Notes: a model not told the origin generated them from the sequence alone. 64,000 nt of DNA from WLMZ01 sp039920665 (GCA_039920665.1 JBDSDH010000027.1:16603-80602); one strand, 5' to 3'. Positions 16,881 through 25,536 are shown, counted from the stretch's first letter. Program-made: numbers and translations.

Positions 16881-17258
16881 TCAGCGCTTCTTCGGCTTGC
16901 GGTGCTGCGGGCCTGTCGAGGTTCGCTTGGTGGGCGCCGGCCTCACCCGCTGCGTTTGGCTCGACGATGTGGCGGATCCACCGCTCGTCGATCCACGACT
17001 CGTCGTTGCCGGAGCCGTGGCCCGCTCCGAGCGCAGGTCCTTGAACGACTTGCGCTGGTAGCCGAACTTGGCGAGGACCGCTCCGAAGGCGATGTACATC
17101 GGGCCGCTGACCAGCAGGCCGGCATAGAGACCGACTTCCAGCGTGCGATTGGTGGTCACGAAATAGATGGTCATCGCCACACTGGCGATCACCACGTAGA
17201 TCAACCATTCGCGCACGAGTCGGCGCCAGGGCACCGTTCGAGAAGAGTCCCAGGCCAT
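16881..17258 (-). CDS. Small membrane protein with basic C-terminal tail
   Basis: A 125-residue protein with two predicted helices (LIYVVIASVAMTIYFVTT and GLYAGLLVSGPMYIAFGAVL) followed by a soluble tail rich in Arg, Lys, Ser and Thr ending in HRKPKKR. ATG 17258 is chosen because the membrane segments follow it directly; the frame is open further upstream into pfkA antisense, which is not protein-like. Function unknown. Likely co-transcribed with glpK. Confidence 0.72.
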   Translation of the reverse strand: MAWDSSRTVPWRRLVREWLIYVVIASVAMTIYFVTTNRTLEVGLYAGLLVSGPMYIAFGAVLAKFGYQRKSFKDLRSERATAPATTSRGSTSGGSATSSSQTQRVRPAPTKRTSTGPQHRKPKKR

Positions 17259-17303
17259 GGAGCAGTTCCTACCATGCCGGGGTGGGCCGGCGCACGTTTG
17301 CCA

Positions 17304-17309
17304 TACAGT
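17304..17309 (+). promoter_or_regulatory. -10 element TACAGT before pfkA
   Basis: TACAGT ends 7 bases before ATG 17317, with no Shine-Dalgarno sequence: leaderless type. Confidence 0.5.
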
Positions 17310-17316
17310 CGACGCC

Positions 17317-18351
17317 ATGCGAGTTGGACTCCTCACCGGCGGCGGCGATTGTCCCGGACTGAATGCGGTCATCCGCGCCGTCGTGCGCAAGGGCGAAATG
17401 GTGCACGGAGACGAGATCATTGGGTTTCTCGACGCATGGGACGGTGTGATCGAACGCAAGACGATGCCGCTCGATGTGCGCTCACTGCGGGGCATGCTGC
17501 CCAAGGGCGGCACCCTGCTCGGCACCAAGCGAGGTAGCCCGTACGACGTACCGGGCAACCCCGAACGGGTGGCCGAAACGTTCGACGAGATGGGCCTCGA
17601 TGCACTGATCGTGGTCGGTGGTAACGGCTCACTCTCCGTCGCATCGGCGTTGTACGAGGACTTCGGTCTGCCGATCATCGGCGTCCCGAAAACCATCGAC
17701 AACGACATCGTCGGTACCGATGCGACGTTCGGATTCAACACGGCGGTGCAGATTGCCACCGATGCGATCGACCGACTGCACACCACAGCCGAGAGCCACG
17801 ACCGGGTGATGGTCGTCGAGGTCATGGGCCGTCATTCCGGTTGGATTGCAACCCACGCCGGGATCGCCGGCGGGGCGACCGTGATCCTGATCCCGGAAAA
17901 GCCCTTCGACGTCGATGAGGTGTGCGCGATCCTGCAAGCCCGCCACGAGCGCGGTCGGTATGCATCGATCGTGGTCGTCGCCGAGGGGGCCGAACCGGCG
18001 GACGGCGTCATGCCGGGCCGAGACAAGATCTACGACCAATTCGGTCACGTCCGGCTGCACGGCGTCGCCAACCTGCTCGCCCCCGAGATCGAGGCCCGCA
18101 CCGGATTCGAGACCCGCGTGGTCCTGCTCGGCCACGTGCAGCGCGGGGGTACCCCGTCGGCATTCGACCGGGTGCTCGCAACTCGCTATGGCGTCGACGC
18201 GATCGATGCGGTTCACCGAGGCGCTTGGGGCCAGATGACTGCGCTGATCGGCGACAGGATGGGCCTTGTCCCACTCGGCACCGCAGCCGGAAAAACGCGC
18301 CCGGTCGATCTGCACCTCTATGAAGACGTGGCGTCGGTCTTCTTCGGCTGA
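17317..18351 (+). CDS. pfkA: 6-phosphofructokinase (group III type) with Asn at position 103
   Basis: Phosphorylates fructose-6-phosphate; 344 residues, normal for the actinobacterial group III family that includes both ATP- and PPi-dependent members. Visible: GGGDCPGLNAVIR, GTKRGSPYD, donor-site GGNGSLSVA with Asn103 and Gly104, PKTIDNDIVGTDATFGF with Lys125 and the catalytic Asp, MGRHSGWIA, and HVQRGGTPSAFDR. Gly104 favours ATP while the Lys of PKTIDND is typical of PPi enzymes; the residue before Gly is normally Asp or Glu, so the donor is uncertain (see finding). Divergent from the small membrane-protein gene. Confidence 0.93.
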   Translation: MRVGLLTGGGDCPGLNAVIRAVVRKGEMVHGDEIIGFLDAWDGVIERKTMPLDVRSLRGMLPKGGTLLGTKRGSPYDVPGNPERVAETFDEMGLDALIVVGGNGSLSVASALYEDFGLPIIGVPKTIDNDIVGTDATFGFNTAVQIATDAIDRLHTTAESHDRVMVVEVMGRHSGWIATHAGIAGGATVILIPEKPFDVDEVCAILQARHERGRYASIVVVAEGAEPADGVMPGRDKIYDQFGHVRLHGVANLLAPEIEARTGFETRVVLLGHVQRGGTPSAFDRVLATRYGVDAIDAVHRGAWGQMTALIGDRMGLVPLGTAAGKTRPVDLHLYEDVASVFFG

Positions 18352-18362
18352 TCAACTGCTCT

Positions 18363-18398
18363 CACGACTCGCACGACTCGCACGACTCGCACGACCTC
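18363..18398 (+). repeat. Four 9-base tandem units after pfkA
   Basis: Three copies of CACGACTCG and one diverged copy, CACGACCTC, fill the gap between the convergent pfkA and GerMN lipoprotein genes; the last copy includes the lipoprotein stop codon. Confidence 0.9.
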
Positions 18399-19023
18399 AG
18401 CCTTCGACGGGTGAGGGCACCGCCGGGAAGTCGGGCTGGGTGCTCTGCACGAAACCTGGGTAGTCGTACACCGACAACGGCGTCCCTTGCAGTTCGCCAT
18501 CGCCGGTCGGCCACTGCAAGTTCTGGCCGCTCACGCGCAGTTCGACGCTGCGGACCCCAGGCACCTCCGAAGTCGTGAACACGATCTGGGCAACTGCGTC
18601 GACAAGCGAACTCCGTGACAACGCGAGCAGCTCGTCGGTGACATCGACAACGGCCGTGCCATCGGCCTGCACGATGGCAGCCCGCAACTGGAGACCCTCT
18701 GGAATCGCCGTCCGCAGTCGAGCATCGGTCTCCGCGATCGTCAGCGCACCGAACAACGACGTCAGCCGCTGGGTTACCGAGTCGCCGACATCGCGAGTGG
18801 ACGAACGCAGCAGACGGTTGCCGCCGCTTGCCTCGGGAGCGAGCAGATAGATCCGGTCACTGCCGGTAGAGGTGCTCACGGGTTGAGCCGCCGGTGCGAC
18901 CAGGACACCCCGGTCGGCCTCACCGATCGGACGCGGATCGGTGTCGTTGCTGATCCCGCACGACGTGAGCACGAGGCCGATCGTCAGCGTGACGATGAGA
19001 CGCTTTCGACGTCGACTGCTCAC
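18397..19023 (-). CDS. GerMN-domain lipoprotein, short LpqB-like partner of MtrAB
   Basis: A 208-residue lipoprotein: basic N-terminus, hydrophobic core and lipobox VLTSC near residue 22. The mature part from about residue 55 matches a single GerMN domain (IYLLAPEASGGNRLLRSSTR, TSLFGALTIAE, GTAVVDVTDELLALS, EVPGVRSVELRVSG). Its start overlaps the mtrB stop (ATGA). This is the position of LpqB in mtrAB-lpqB operons, but LpqB is nearly 600 residues with a propeller that is absent here. Probably an extracytoplasmic modulator of the kinase. Confidence 0.85.
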   Translation of the reverse strand: MSSRRRKRLIVTLTIGLVLTSCGISNDTDPRPIGEADRGVLVAPAAQPVSTSTGSDRIYLLAPEASGGNRLLRSSTRDVGDSVTQRLTSLFGALTIAETDARLRTAIPEGLQLRAAIVQADGTAVVDVTDELLALSRSSLVDAVAQIVFTTSEVPGVRSVELRVSGQNLQWPTGDGELQGTPLSVYDYPGFVQSTQPDFPAVPSPVEG

Positions 19024-20486
19024 ATTCCCACCTCTTCAGCCGGAAGTTCGATGACGAATCGCGCCCCGGGCGTTCCGTCGCGGCGATCCTCGATGCGCAC
19101 TCGGCCACCGTGGAGGCGAATGTGTTCATCGACGAGCGCCAGGCCGAGTCCGGCGCCGTCGCTCGAGCTGCGGCGGCCAGCGACCGCCCCACGCGCGAAC
19201 CGCTCGAAGACCAGCCCGCGCTCCTCGACCGGCACACCGGCCCCATGGTCCTCGACAGCAATCCAGACGTGGCCGATCGGCTCGCCGTCGTTGTCGGCCT
19301 CCGACACGGTGATCTCCGGTTCACCTCCGCCGTGCAACCGGGCATTGTCGATCAGGTTGGCGATCACACGCGCCAACCGACGGCGATCGACGTGCATCAC
19401 GAAGTTCTCGGCGCGATCCGAAACGGTGATCGGGGTCGACGGCAGACTGCTGACCGCCACGGCTTGGCGAACGAACTCGGCGACCAAGAGGTCTTCGAGG
19501 TGCAGTCGGATTGCGCCCGCATCGAAGCGGGAGATCTCGAGCAGGTCCTCGACCAGACCCTGGAATCGGGACACATCGGCGACCAACAGGTCGAGCGCGG
19601 CTTGCGCGCGTTCGGGCATCTCGTCGCGACGCGAGTGCATCACCTCGACCGAAGCGGCCAGCGTCATCAGCGGCGATCGCAACTCGTGGCTGACATCACT
19701 CGCAAACCGGGCGTCGCGCTCGACCCGAGCCTGCAGGGCAGCCGCCATGTCGTTGAACGAATTGGCGAGCAGGCGCAGATCCTGGTCGTCGGTGATCTCG
19801 AGTCGGGTGTCGAGTCGGCCGCCGGCGATCGCCTTCGCTGCCTGGGCAGCGTCGCCGAGGGGCCGCACCGCTCGACGCGAGGCCACAGCGCCGAGCACCG
19901 CCCCGAACAGTGTCGTGATGAACCCTGCGAACATCAATGACAGGCCGACACTGCGGAGGGTGTCCTTGATCTCGGTGAGGCTGAAGAACTCGAAATACAA
20001 TGCGTTCACCTCCGGGAGCGGCACGCCCACGACGAGCACCTGTTTGCCCTCGACCGAGATGATCATCCGCGATGGGGTGCCGCCCGTGCCCCCACCTGAT
20101 CCACCGACATCAGCGATCAGACGAGCCGGCAGCACGCTCTCGCCGAACCGGTTGTCTCCCGGTGTCCACGATCCTCGGTAGTTGAGCAGCGGACGCTGGA
20201 TCCCGATTTCGGCCAGAGCGTCCAGCGCCTCCTGGGCGGTCGCCGGCTGCGAACGCAATCGACTCAGCGCCTGACTTGCGTCGCGATAGGACTGCTCCAC
20301 GGCTGCTCGGTCGCGCTGCTTCAGCAGCGTCGACTTGGTGAAGGTGTATGTGATGGTCGCCAGGAACATCGACAGGGCGAGGAAGCCGACGCTGAAGGTC
20401 AGCAGGATCCGCGTCCGCAGTCCAACCCGCTGGGGTCGCATCCGAGCAAGCGCATACCGAGCTCGGGACCACCACGAAGTACTCAC
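19020..20486 (-). CDS. mtrB: Sensor histidine kinase MtrB-like
   Basis: 488 residues: short basic cytoplasmic tail, first helix (ILLTFSVGFLALSMFLATIT), extracytoplasmic sensor of about 150 residues, second helix near GLSLMFAGFITTLFGAVLGA, HAMP (RRAVRPLGDAAQAAKAIAGG), HisKA with phosphoacceptor His267 in SDVSHELRSPL, and HATPase motifs NLIDNARLHGGG, DHGAGVP and GAGLGLALV. GTG start. It pairs with the response regulator 36 bases upstream. In actinobacteria MtrAB couples cell-wall and osmotic state to division and replication genes, fitting the dcw cluster in this window. Confidence 0.9.
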   Translation of the reverse strand: MSTSWWSRARYALARMRPQRVGLRTRILLTFSVGFLALSMFLATITYTFTKSTLLKQRDRAAVEQSYRDASQALSRLRSQPATAQEALDALAEIGIQRPLLNYRGSWTPGDNRFGESVLPARLIADVGGSGGGTGGTPSRMIISVEGKQVLVVGVPLPEVNALYFEFFSLTEIKDTLRSVGLSLMFAGFITTLFGAVLGAVASRRAVRPLGDAAQAAKAIAGGRLDTRLEITDDQDLRLLANSFNDMAAALQARVERDARFASDVSHELRSPLMTLAASVEVMHSRRDEMPERAQAALDLLVADVSRFQGLVEDLLEISRFDAGAIRLHLEDLLVAEFVRQAVAVSSLPSTPITVSDRAENFVMHVDRRRLARVIANLIDNARLHGGGEPEITVSEADNDGEPIGHVWIAVEDHGAGVPVEERGLVFERFARGAVAGRRSSSDGAGLGLALVDEHIRLHGGRVRIEDRRDGTPGARFVIELPAEEVGM

Positions 20487-20522
20487 GTCCAGCGCATCAC
20501 TGCGAGCATCCCAGGTGCGGTC

Positions 20523-21203
20523 TCACGCCTGGAGGCGGTAGCCCAGACCTCGAACCGTGACGACGTGGCGCGGGTTCGCTGCGTCGGCTTCGACCTTGGT
20601 GCGCAACCGGCGGATATGGACATCGACCAACCGCCCATCGCCGAAGTAGTCGTAACCCCAGACCTTGTCGAGCAGGGACTCGCGGCTGAACACCCGACCC
20701 GGGTTCTGGCCGAGTTCGACCAGCAGCCTGAACTCGGTCTTGGTGAGATGCAGTTCGACGCCGGCACGCAGAACCTTGCCCTCGTCGGGGATGATCTCGA
20801 GATCGCCGAAGATCAGCTTGGTGTGACCGGGACTCATGGGTCGGATTCGACGCAACAGGGCGCGGATCCGGGCCGACAGTTCCTTCGGTGCGAACGGCTT
20901 GGTCAGGTAGTCGTCGGCGCCGGCTTCGAGCCCGGCGACGATGTCGTGGGTGTCGGCGCGTGCCGTCACCATCACGATCGGAAGATCGCTGGTCTTGCGC
21001 AAGTGGCGACACAGCTCGAAACCATCGATGCCCGGCAGCATGATGTCGATCAGCACGACGTCGGGGACCGCCCGGTGGAACAGCTCGATCGCCTCCTCGC
21101 CGCTGCCTGCCTCGTCGACGGTCCAGCCTTCGTCCTCGAGGGCCAGCTTGACGGCCGTTCGGATGCGTTCGTCGTCTTCGACGGTCAGAATGCGGGTTCC
21201 CAC
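20523..21203 (-). CDS. mtrA: OmpR-family response regulator MtrA-like
   Basis: 226 residues. Receiver domain with acidic pocket VEDD (residues 8-11), phosphoacceptor Asp53 in LIDIMLPG, VMVTAR and LTKPFAP with the conserved Lys; then a winged-helix DNA-binding domain (TKTEFRLLVELGQNPGRVFS, DVHIRRLRTKVE, VRGLGYRL). Start is GTG with TACACT 8 bases before it, predicting a leaderless transcript. First gene of the mtrA-mtrB-lipoprotein unit. Confidence 0.92.
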   Translation of the reverse strand: MGTRILTVEDDERIRTAVKLALEDEGWTVDEAGSGEEAIELFHRAVPDVVLIDIMLPGIDGFELCRHLRKTSDLPIVMVTARADTHDIVAGLEAGADDYLTKPFAPKELSARIRALLRRIRPMSPGHTKLIFGDLEIIPDEGKVLRAGVELHLTKTEFRLLVELGQNPGRVFSRESLLDKVWGYDYFGDGRLVDVHIRRLRTKVEADAANPRHVVTVRGLGYRLQA

Positions 21204-21211
21204 GAGGCGTC

Positions 21212-21217
21212 AGTGTA
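21212..21217 (-). promoter_or_regulatory. -10 element TACACT before mtrA
   Basis: Minus-strand TACACT ends 8 bases before the GTG start; no Shine-Dalgarno sequence. It lies in the 23-base gap after the monophosphatase gene, so mtrA has its own promoter although transcription may also read through. Confidence 0.45.
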
Positions 21218-21226
21218 GATGCCCGG

Positions 21227-22063
21227 TCAGCCGCGAAGCCGCACCGTCGCGGCCAATCGGTCGGCCTGAGCGATCAGGGTCTGCATCGGCTCGAACAGAG
21301 CGGGATTGCTGGCCAACACCTGGGCTGGTCGCACGGGCGCGCCGCTGAAGTCGCCGAGCAAACAGCCCGACTCGATCGCGATCAGTTGACCAGCAGCGAG
21401 ATCCCATGGGCCCAGATGCTCCTCGAAGTAGACATCGACTCGCCCGGCCGCGACGTAGCAGAGATCGGCGGCGGCAGCGCCGAGACGGCGAATGTCGCGA
21501 ACCTCGCCGAGGATGTGCTGCAGCCGTCCGATCTGGATCCGGCGGTTGTCGGCGTGGTAGCTGAATCCGGTGGCGACGAGCGCAGAGGAGAGATCGGCAG
21601 TGGTGCTGCACCGGGTCGGCTCGCCGTTGACCGTGGCACCCCTGCCACGTTCGGCGGAGAACATCTCGTTGGTCGCCGGCACGTAGACCGCAGCGGCGAA
21701 GGCGCCGTGCTCGTCACACGCGGCAATCGACACGTTGTAGCCGGCCAGACCGTAGAAGAAGTTCGTGGTGCCGTCGATCGGGTCGATCAGCCAGTGCACG
21801 CCACTCGTGCCGGAGTCGGCCGTGCCTTCCTCGCCGATGATGCCGTCGTCGGGTCGTGCGGTGCGGATTTCGCCGACGATCATCTCCTCCGAGCGGCGGT
21901 CGAATTCGGTGACCATGTCGGTTGCGCTGGACTTGGTGTCGACGTCTCCTGCGCCGGTGCGTCGACCGGCTGCGATCATCAGCCCGGCACGTCGGGCGAG
22001 GTCGGCAGCCAACTCACGGAGTTCGGTGCCGAGTGGATGTACGTCCGCAGGCTCTGAACTCAT
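21227..22063 (-). CDS. Inositol monophosphatase family protein
   Basis: A 278-residue Mg-dependent, Li-sensitive-type phosphatase. Metal motifs GEEG, DPIDGTTNFFYG and GPWDLAAG are intact. It could release inositol for phosphatidylinositol and mannoside synthesis, or act on histidinol phosphate or nucleotide substrates, which the fold alone does not decide. ATG 22063 is chosen because it overlaps the preceding gene's stop (ATGA) and gives the usual length. Confidence 0.9.
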   Translation of the reverse strand: MSSEPADVHPLGTELRELAADLARRAGLMIAAGRRTGAGDVDTKSSATDMVTEFDRRSEEMIVGEIRTARPDDGIIGEEGTADSGTSGVHWLIDPIDGTTNFFYGLAGYNVSIAACDEHGAFAAAVYVPATNEMFSAERGRGATVNGEPTRCSTTADLSSALVATGFSYHADNRRIQIGRLQHILGEVRDIRRLGAAAADLCYVAAGRVDVYFEEHLGPWDLAAGQLIAIESGCLLGDFSGAPVRPAQVLASNPALFEPMQTLIAQADRLAATVRLRG

Positions 22064-22362
22064 CGGGGGCGCCGCGACGGGCCAGATCCGTCGGAGCGCT
22101 TGTCCTCGATGTCTTTCCACTCACCGACAGCCCGCAGGACCAACACGGCGACCACGGCCATGCCGACGCCGGCCGCAACTGCTCCGATCAGGGCGCCCAG
22201 GCCGCGCCCGGTGGCGCACTCCCCATCGCACTGGACCCGAACCAGGCTGTAGCCGATCAACCCGCCGGCCAACCCACCGAGCAGGATCGCAACGAATGCT
22301 GCGACTCGGGCAGCAGGAGGGGGCAGCGCGGAGAGCGGCCGCTGGTCGGGTTCTACAGGCAC
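22060..22362 (-). CDS. Small two-helix membrane protein
   Basis: 100 residues, GTG start. Two hydrophobic segments (VAAFVAILLGGLAGGLIGYS and LIGAVAAGVGMAVVAVLVLR) separated by a short loop with two Cys (VQCDGECATG), probably outside the membrane and able to form a disulphide. Charged tail after the second helix. Coupled by ATGA to the monophosphatase gene. TACGAT lies 6 bases before the start. Function unknown. Confidence 0.7.
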   Translation of the reverse strand: MPVEPDQRPLSALPPPAARVAAFVAILLGGLAGGLIGYSLVRVQCDGECATGRGLGALIGAVAAGVGMAVVAVLVLRAVGEWKDIEDKRSDGSGPSRRPR

Positions 22363-22368
22363 TCCGCC

Positions 22369-22374
22369 ATCGTA
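22369..22374 (-). promoter_or_regulatory. -10 element TACGAT, leaderless type
   Basis: Minus-strand TACGAT ends 6 bases before GTG 22362. Faces the divergent promoter of the mannosyltransferase gene. Confidence 0.45.
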
Positions 22375-22425
22375 CGGCCGAGCGTCCCGATCGACAGCAG
22401 GCCTGGCGTGGCGACCGTCTCGGCA

Positions 22426-22431
22426 TAGGCT
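22426..22431 (+). promoter_or_regulatory. -10 element TAGGCT, leaderless type
   Basis: TAGGCT ends 6 bases before GTG 22438; no Shine-Dalgarno sequence is present. Confidence 0.45.
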
Positions 22432-22437
22432 GCCGGA

Positions 22438-23178
22438 GTGCGTGCTGTGGCCATCGTTCCCACCTACAACGAAGCAGACAACATCGAGAAGCTGTGCCGA
22501 GCGATCCGCACCAACACCCCCGACGTCGGCATCCTCGTGGTCGACGACAACAGCCCTGACGGCACCGCCGAGATCGTCGAGTTGTTGGTCGATGAGCTCG
22601 GCGACATCGCCGTGTTGCATCGGCCCGGCAAGAGTGGACTGGGAGCGGCCTACCGCGCTGGCATCCGTCGGGCCATCGACGACGGCGCAGAGATCTGCAT
22701 CCAGATCGACGCGGATTTCTCCCATGACCCGGTCATGATCCCGGCGCTCGTGTCGGCGGTCGAACACGGCGCCGACCTCGCCCTCGGAAGCCGCTACGTA
22801 CCCGGTGGGATCACCGAGAACTGGCCCCGCAAACGTCGAGCGCTTTCGCGTTGGGCCAACCGCTACGCGGCTGGAGTTCTCGGGCTGGCCGTCAACGATG
22901 CCACCGCCGGCTACCGGGCGTACAGCAGTGCCGCGCTGGTCGACAAGATGCAGTTCGAGACGGTGCGAGCCAACGGCTACGGATTCCAGGTCGAGATGAC
23001 CCACCGCCTCGTGCGCGCCGGAGGGCGGATCGTCGAGATTCCGATCGTCTTCCGTGACCGCACCGAGGGTGTCTCCAAGATGTCGCAAGGGATCATCCAA
23101 GAGGGGTTCGTGATGGTGATCCGCCTGTGGGCGCAAGATCATCGCGGCCGACGCGAGCGCCGCCGCTCCGGCGGCTGA
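22438..23178 (+). CDS. Polyprenol monophosphomannose synthase, Ppm1/DPM1-like GT2
   Basis: Transfers mannose from GDP-mannose to polyprenyl phosphate at the inner membrane face, supplying mannose for lipoglycans and protein mannosylation. 246 residues: GT-A fold with VPTYNEADNIEKL, VVDDNSPDGTAE, QIDADFSHDP (the DxD metal site), GSRYVPGG, and AGYRAYSS. No C-terminal membrane domain, as in the catalytic half of split Ppm1 enzymes. GTG start. Together with the PimB-like enzyme at 3559 it points to mannosylated envelope lipids in this organism. Confidence 0.88.
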   Translation: MRAVAIVPTYNEADNIEKLCRAIRTNTPDVGILVVDDNSPDGTAEIVELLVDELGDIAVLHRPGKSGLGAAYRAGIRRAIDDGAEICIQIDADFSHDPVMIPALVSAVEHGADLALGSRYVPGGITENWPRKRRALSRWANRYAAGVLGLAVNDATAGYRAYSSAALVDKMQFETVRANGYGFQVEMTHRLVRAGGRIVEIPIVFRDRTEGVSKMSQGIIQEGFVMVIRLWAQDHRGRRERRRSGG

Positions 23179-23248
23179 TCGCTTCCCGATCTGCCGGATG
23201 GGGCCGCAGCTCCGTCCCCACCGTTGGTTCACCTGCGAGACTGCGACC

Positions 23249-23743
23249 ATGCGCAGCTTCCTCGTCGGTGGTGGATTGATCGTCGTCGACAACCGACTCC
23301 TGCTTGCCGCCAATCGCCGCCGTCAGGGAACGCTCGAGTGGACCCCGCCGGGTGGCGTGATCGACGAGGGCGAGACGATCACGGCCGGCATCACCCGCGA
23401 GGTGTTCGAAGAGACCGGTCTGGCCGTTCCCGAATGGAAGGGCGGTCAGCACTACACCGTCACGGTCCACGCTCCGGACATGGGGTGGCAGATGTCGGTC
23501 GAGTCGTGGTTCTCCGACGTCGCCTCGGGAGAGATTTCGCTGAATGATCCGGACCGCATCGTCGAGCACGCCGAATTCGTCGACCTCGCTCAGGTCGAGG
23601 CCCTGCTGACGGACTCGCCGTTGTGGGTCAAGCTGCCGATCCTGGCCTGGTTGGCGGCGGGCATGGTGCCGGTCGAGCGGTTCGAGTTCGTCGTCCATGG
23701 CGCCGATCGAGCCACCGCCAGGGTCGAACAGCGTTTCCCATGA
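23249..23743 (+). CDS. NUDIX hydrolase
   Basis: 164 residues. The NUDIX box reads GGVIDEGETITAGITREV followed by FEETGL, with all the required Gly and Glu residues. Substrate unknown; candidates are nucleotide diphosphates or oxidised nucleotides, which would suit its coupling to dinB: the dinB start ATG overlaps this gene's stop. ATG 23249 starts directly before the first strand. It follows the GT2 gene after 70 bases with no feature I can support. Confidence 0.88.
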   Translation: MRSFLVGGGLIVVDNRLLLAANRRRQGTLEWTPPGGVIDEGETITAGITREVFEETGLAVPEWKGGQHYTVTVHAPDMGWQMSVESWFSDVASGEISLNDPDRIVEHAEFVDLAQVEALLTDSPLWVKLPILAWLAAGMVPVERFEFVVHGADRATARVEQRFP

Positions 23744-25059
23744 GCGCTCCGAGGACCATCCTCCACGTCGACATGGACGCATTCTTCGTGTCGGTCGAAC
23801 TGCGCCGACATCCAGAGCTCGTCGGGCAACCCGTCGTGGTCGGCGGGATGGGTCCCCGAGGTGTCGTCGCTGCAGCGTCTTATGAAGCGCGCCGCTACGG
23901 AGTGTTCTCGGCCATGCCCGGATCAGTGGCTCGCCGGAAGTGCCCACACGCCGTGTTCCTGTCGGGTGATCACGAGTTGTACTCGTCGGTCAGCCGCGAC
24001 GTGCGCGAGATCCTCGATGAGGCGACGCCGTACGTCGAGCCGCTCTCGCTGGACGAGGCGTTCCTCGATGTCACCGGTGCGCTGCGATTGCTCGGCGACG
24101 GTGTCGAGATCGGCCACCACATCCGAAACCAGATCCAGAGTCGGCTCGACCTGTCGTGTTCCGTCGGTGTCGCCCCGAACAAGTTCCTCGCCAAGCTCGC
24201 GAGCGTGGCCGCCAAGCCGAAGGCGACCGCAGAGGGGGTGCGCCCAGGCTCCGGCGTGTTCGAGGTGCCTCGCGGTGGCGAACTGGCGTTTCTCCATCCG
24301 CTCGCCGTGCAGCGGTTGTGGGGTGTTGGACCGGCGACACTGGAGAAGTTGCAGAAGTTCGGCGTTGCCACCGTCGGCGACTTGTACCGGCTGGGGGAGC
24401 AGTCGCTCGTCGTCGCGCTCGGCCGGTCGAGTGGCCGTCATCTCTATGCCCTGTCGCAAGCCATCGACGATCGGCCTGTCGAAACTGGCCGGGCGATGAA
24501 GTCGATTGGTCACGAGGAGACGTTTGCTCGGGACCTCTTTGGTCAACCGGAACTGCGGACCGAACTCGTTCGACTGTCCGATGCCGTGGCGTCCCGACTT
24601 CGGGCTGCGGCAGTCGGTGCTCGGACGATGACACTCAAGGTGCGCTTCGCGGGATTCGTCACCATCACCCGGTCGGTCACGCTGACGTCGCCGGTGGCCA
24701 CGGCTGCAGCGATCCTCGATGCCGTGGGACCGCTGCTGGCCAACGTCGACCCGACTCCAGGAGTACGCCTGATCGGCGTCCACGCCTCGAATTTCGGCCA
24801 GCCCGCTGAGCAGTTGCGACTGGATGACCTGTTCGGGTCGGCCGAGACCGGTACCTCGACCTGTCGTGCGGCGACGGCGCCTCTCGCAGCTTCGGCGTCG
24901 GATTGGACCGAGGCATCGGCTGCGATCGACGCAATCCGGGAACGGTTCGGGAACACCGCAATCGGCCCCGCGAGCACCGTGTCGAAGCAGGGGATTCGGC
25001 TGGTGAAACGTGGTTCTCAGCAGTGGGGCCCGGATCACGACCGAGACCCGGCACCGTGA
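23740..25059 (+). CDS. dinB: DNA polymerase IV (Y family)
   Basis: Translesion polymerase, 439 residues. Catalytic palm motifs HVDMDAFFVSVE and SLDEAFLDVTGA; SCSVGVAPNKFLAKLAS and the helix-hairpin-helix WGVGPATLEKLQKFGV thumb; little-finger domain from about residue 245 (KSIGHEETFARDL). The tail after residue 385 is longer than usual and low in conservation. The extreme C-terminus has no clear QxxLF clamp motif, though LRLDDLF near residue 370 could serve. Coupled to the NUDIX gene. No convincing SOS box was seen. Confidence 0.93.
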   Translation: MSAPRTILHVDMDAFFVSVELRRHPELVGQPVVVGGMGPRGVVAAASYEARRYGVFSAMPGSVARRKCPHAVFLSGDHELYSSVSRDVREILDEATPYVEPLSLDEAFLDVTGALRLLGDGVEIGHHIRNQIQSRLDLSCSVGVAPNKFLAKLASVAAKPKATAEGVRPGSGVFEVPRGGELAFLHPLAVQRLWGVGPATLEKLQKFGVATVGDLYRLGEQSLVVALGRSSGRHLYALSQAIDDRPVETGRAMKSIGHEETFARDLFGQPELRTELVRLSDAVASRLRAAAVGARTMTLKVRFAGFVTITRSVTLTSPVATAAAILDAVGPLLANVDPTPGVRLIGVHASNFGQPAEQLRLDDLFGSAETGTSTCRAATAPLAASASDWTEASAAIDAIRERFGNTAIGPASTVSKQGIRLVKRGSQQWGPDHDRDPAP

Positions 25060-25194
25060 GTGGCGGATCTGGCGCTACGTTGCAGACGTGGAAACGTCCC
25101 GAGGGGCCATCGACTCGCGTTGTCAGCGTCATCAGAACGTGCGAAGCTGTCAGCGACACCACGCCCGTGGGTCGGCGATGCAGGGAGAACTCTG

Positions 25195-25536
25195 ATGCCG
25201 CTCTCCGAAGAAGAACAACGCATCCTGCGCCAGATCGAAGAGCAGCTCCAGGCTGACCCCGCTTTCGCGCTCAAGGTCAACCAGCGCAGCCACCACGGTG
25301 GCTCACGTGGTCGGCTCACGTGGAGTGTTGTTGGTCTCGTCGCTGCATTGGTGGTCGTGATCGCCGCCCTGCAGGTCAGTGCCTGGTTGTCGTTTGCGGC
25401 GTTCGTGGCGATGGTCGCTGCAGGTGTCGTGCTCGAGCGTGAACTGTCGGCCCGTGGCCGCGATCAGCTCAGTCGGATTCCGGACGAGCTCCGCCGCCGA
25501 GCCGGCCGCAGCTCCGCCAATCCCGACCGCGACTGA
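25195..25536 (+). CDS. DUF3040 membrane protein
   Basis: 113 residues. N-terminal soluble part MPLSEEEQRILRQIEEQLQA is the DUF3040 hallmark, followed by two close hydrophobic helices and an Arg-rich tail. GGGAGA lies about 8 bases upstream of ATG 25195. DUF3040 genes commonly sit between dinB and the mraZ region in actinobacteria, as here. Function unknown. The 135 bases between dinB and this gene hold the ribosome site and nothing else I can support. Confidence 0.85.
   Translation: MPLSEEEQRILRQIEEQLQADPAFALKVNQRSHHGGSRGRLTWSVVGLVAALVVVIAALQVSAWLSFAAFVAMVAAGVVLERELSARGRDQLSRIPDELRRRAGRSSANPDRD

Noticed and set aside
23723..23738. TCGAACA-like sequence before dinB, resembling half an SOS box
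   Set aside because: Only one half matches; the partner half is not TGTTCGA, and it lies inside the NUDIX coding region.
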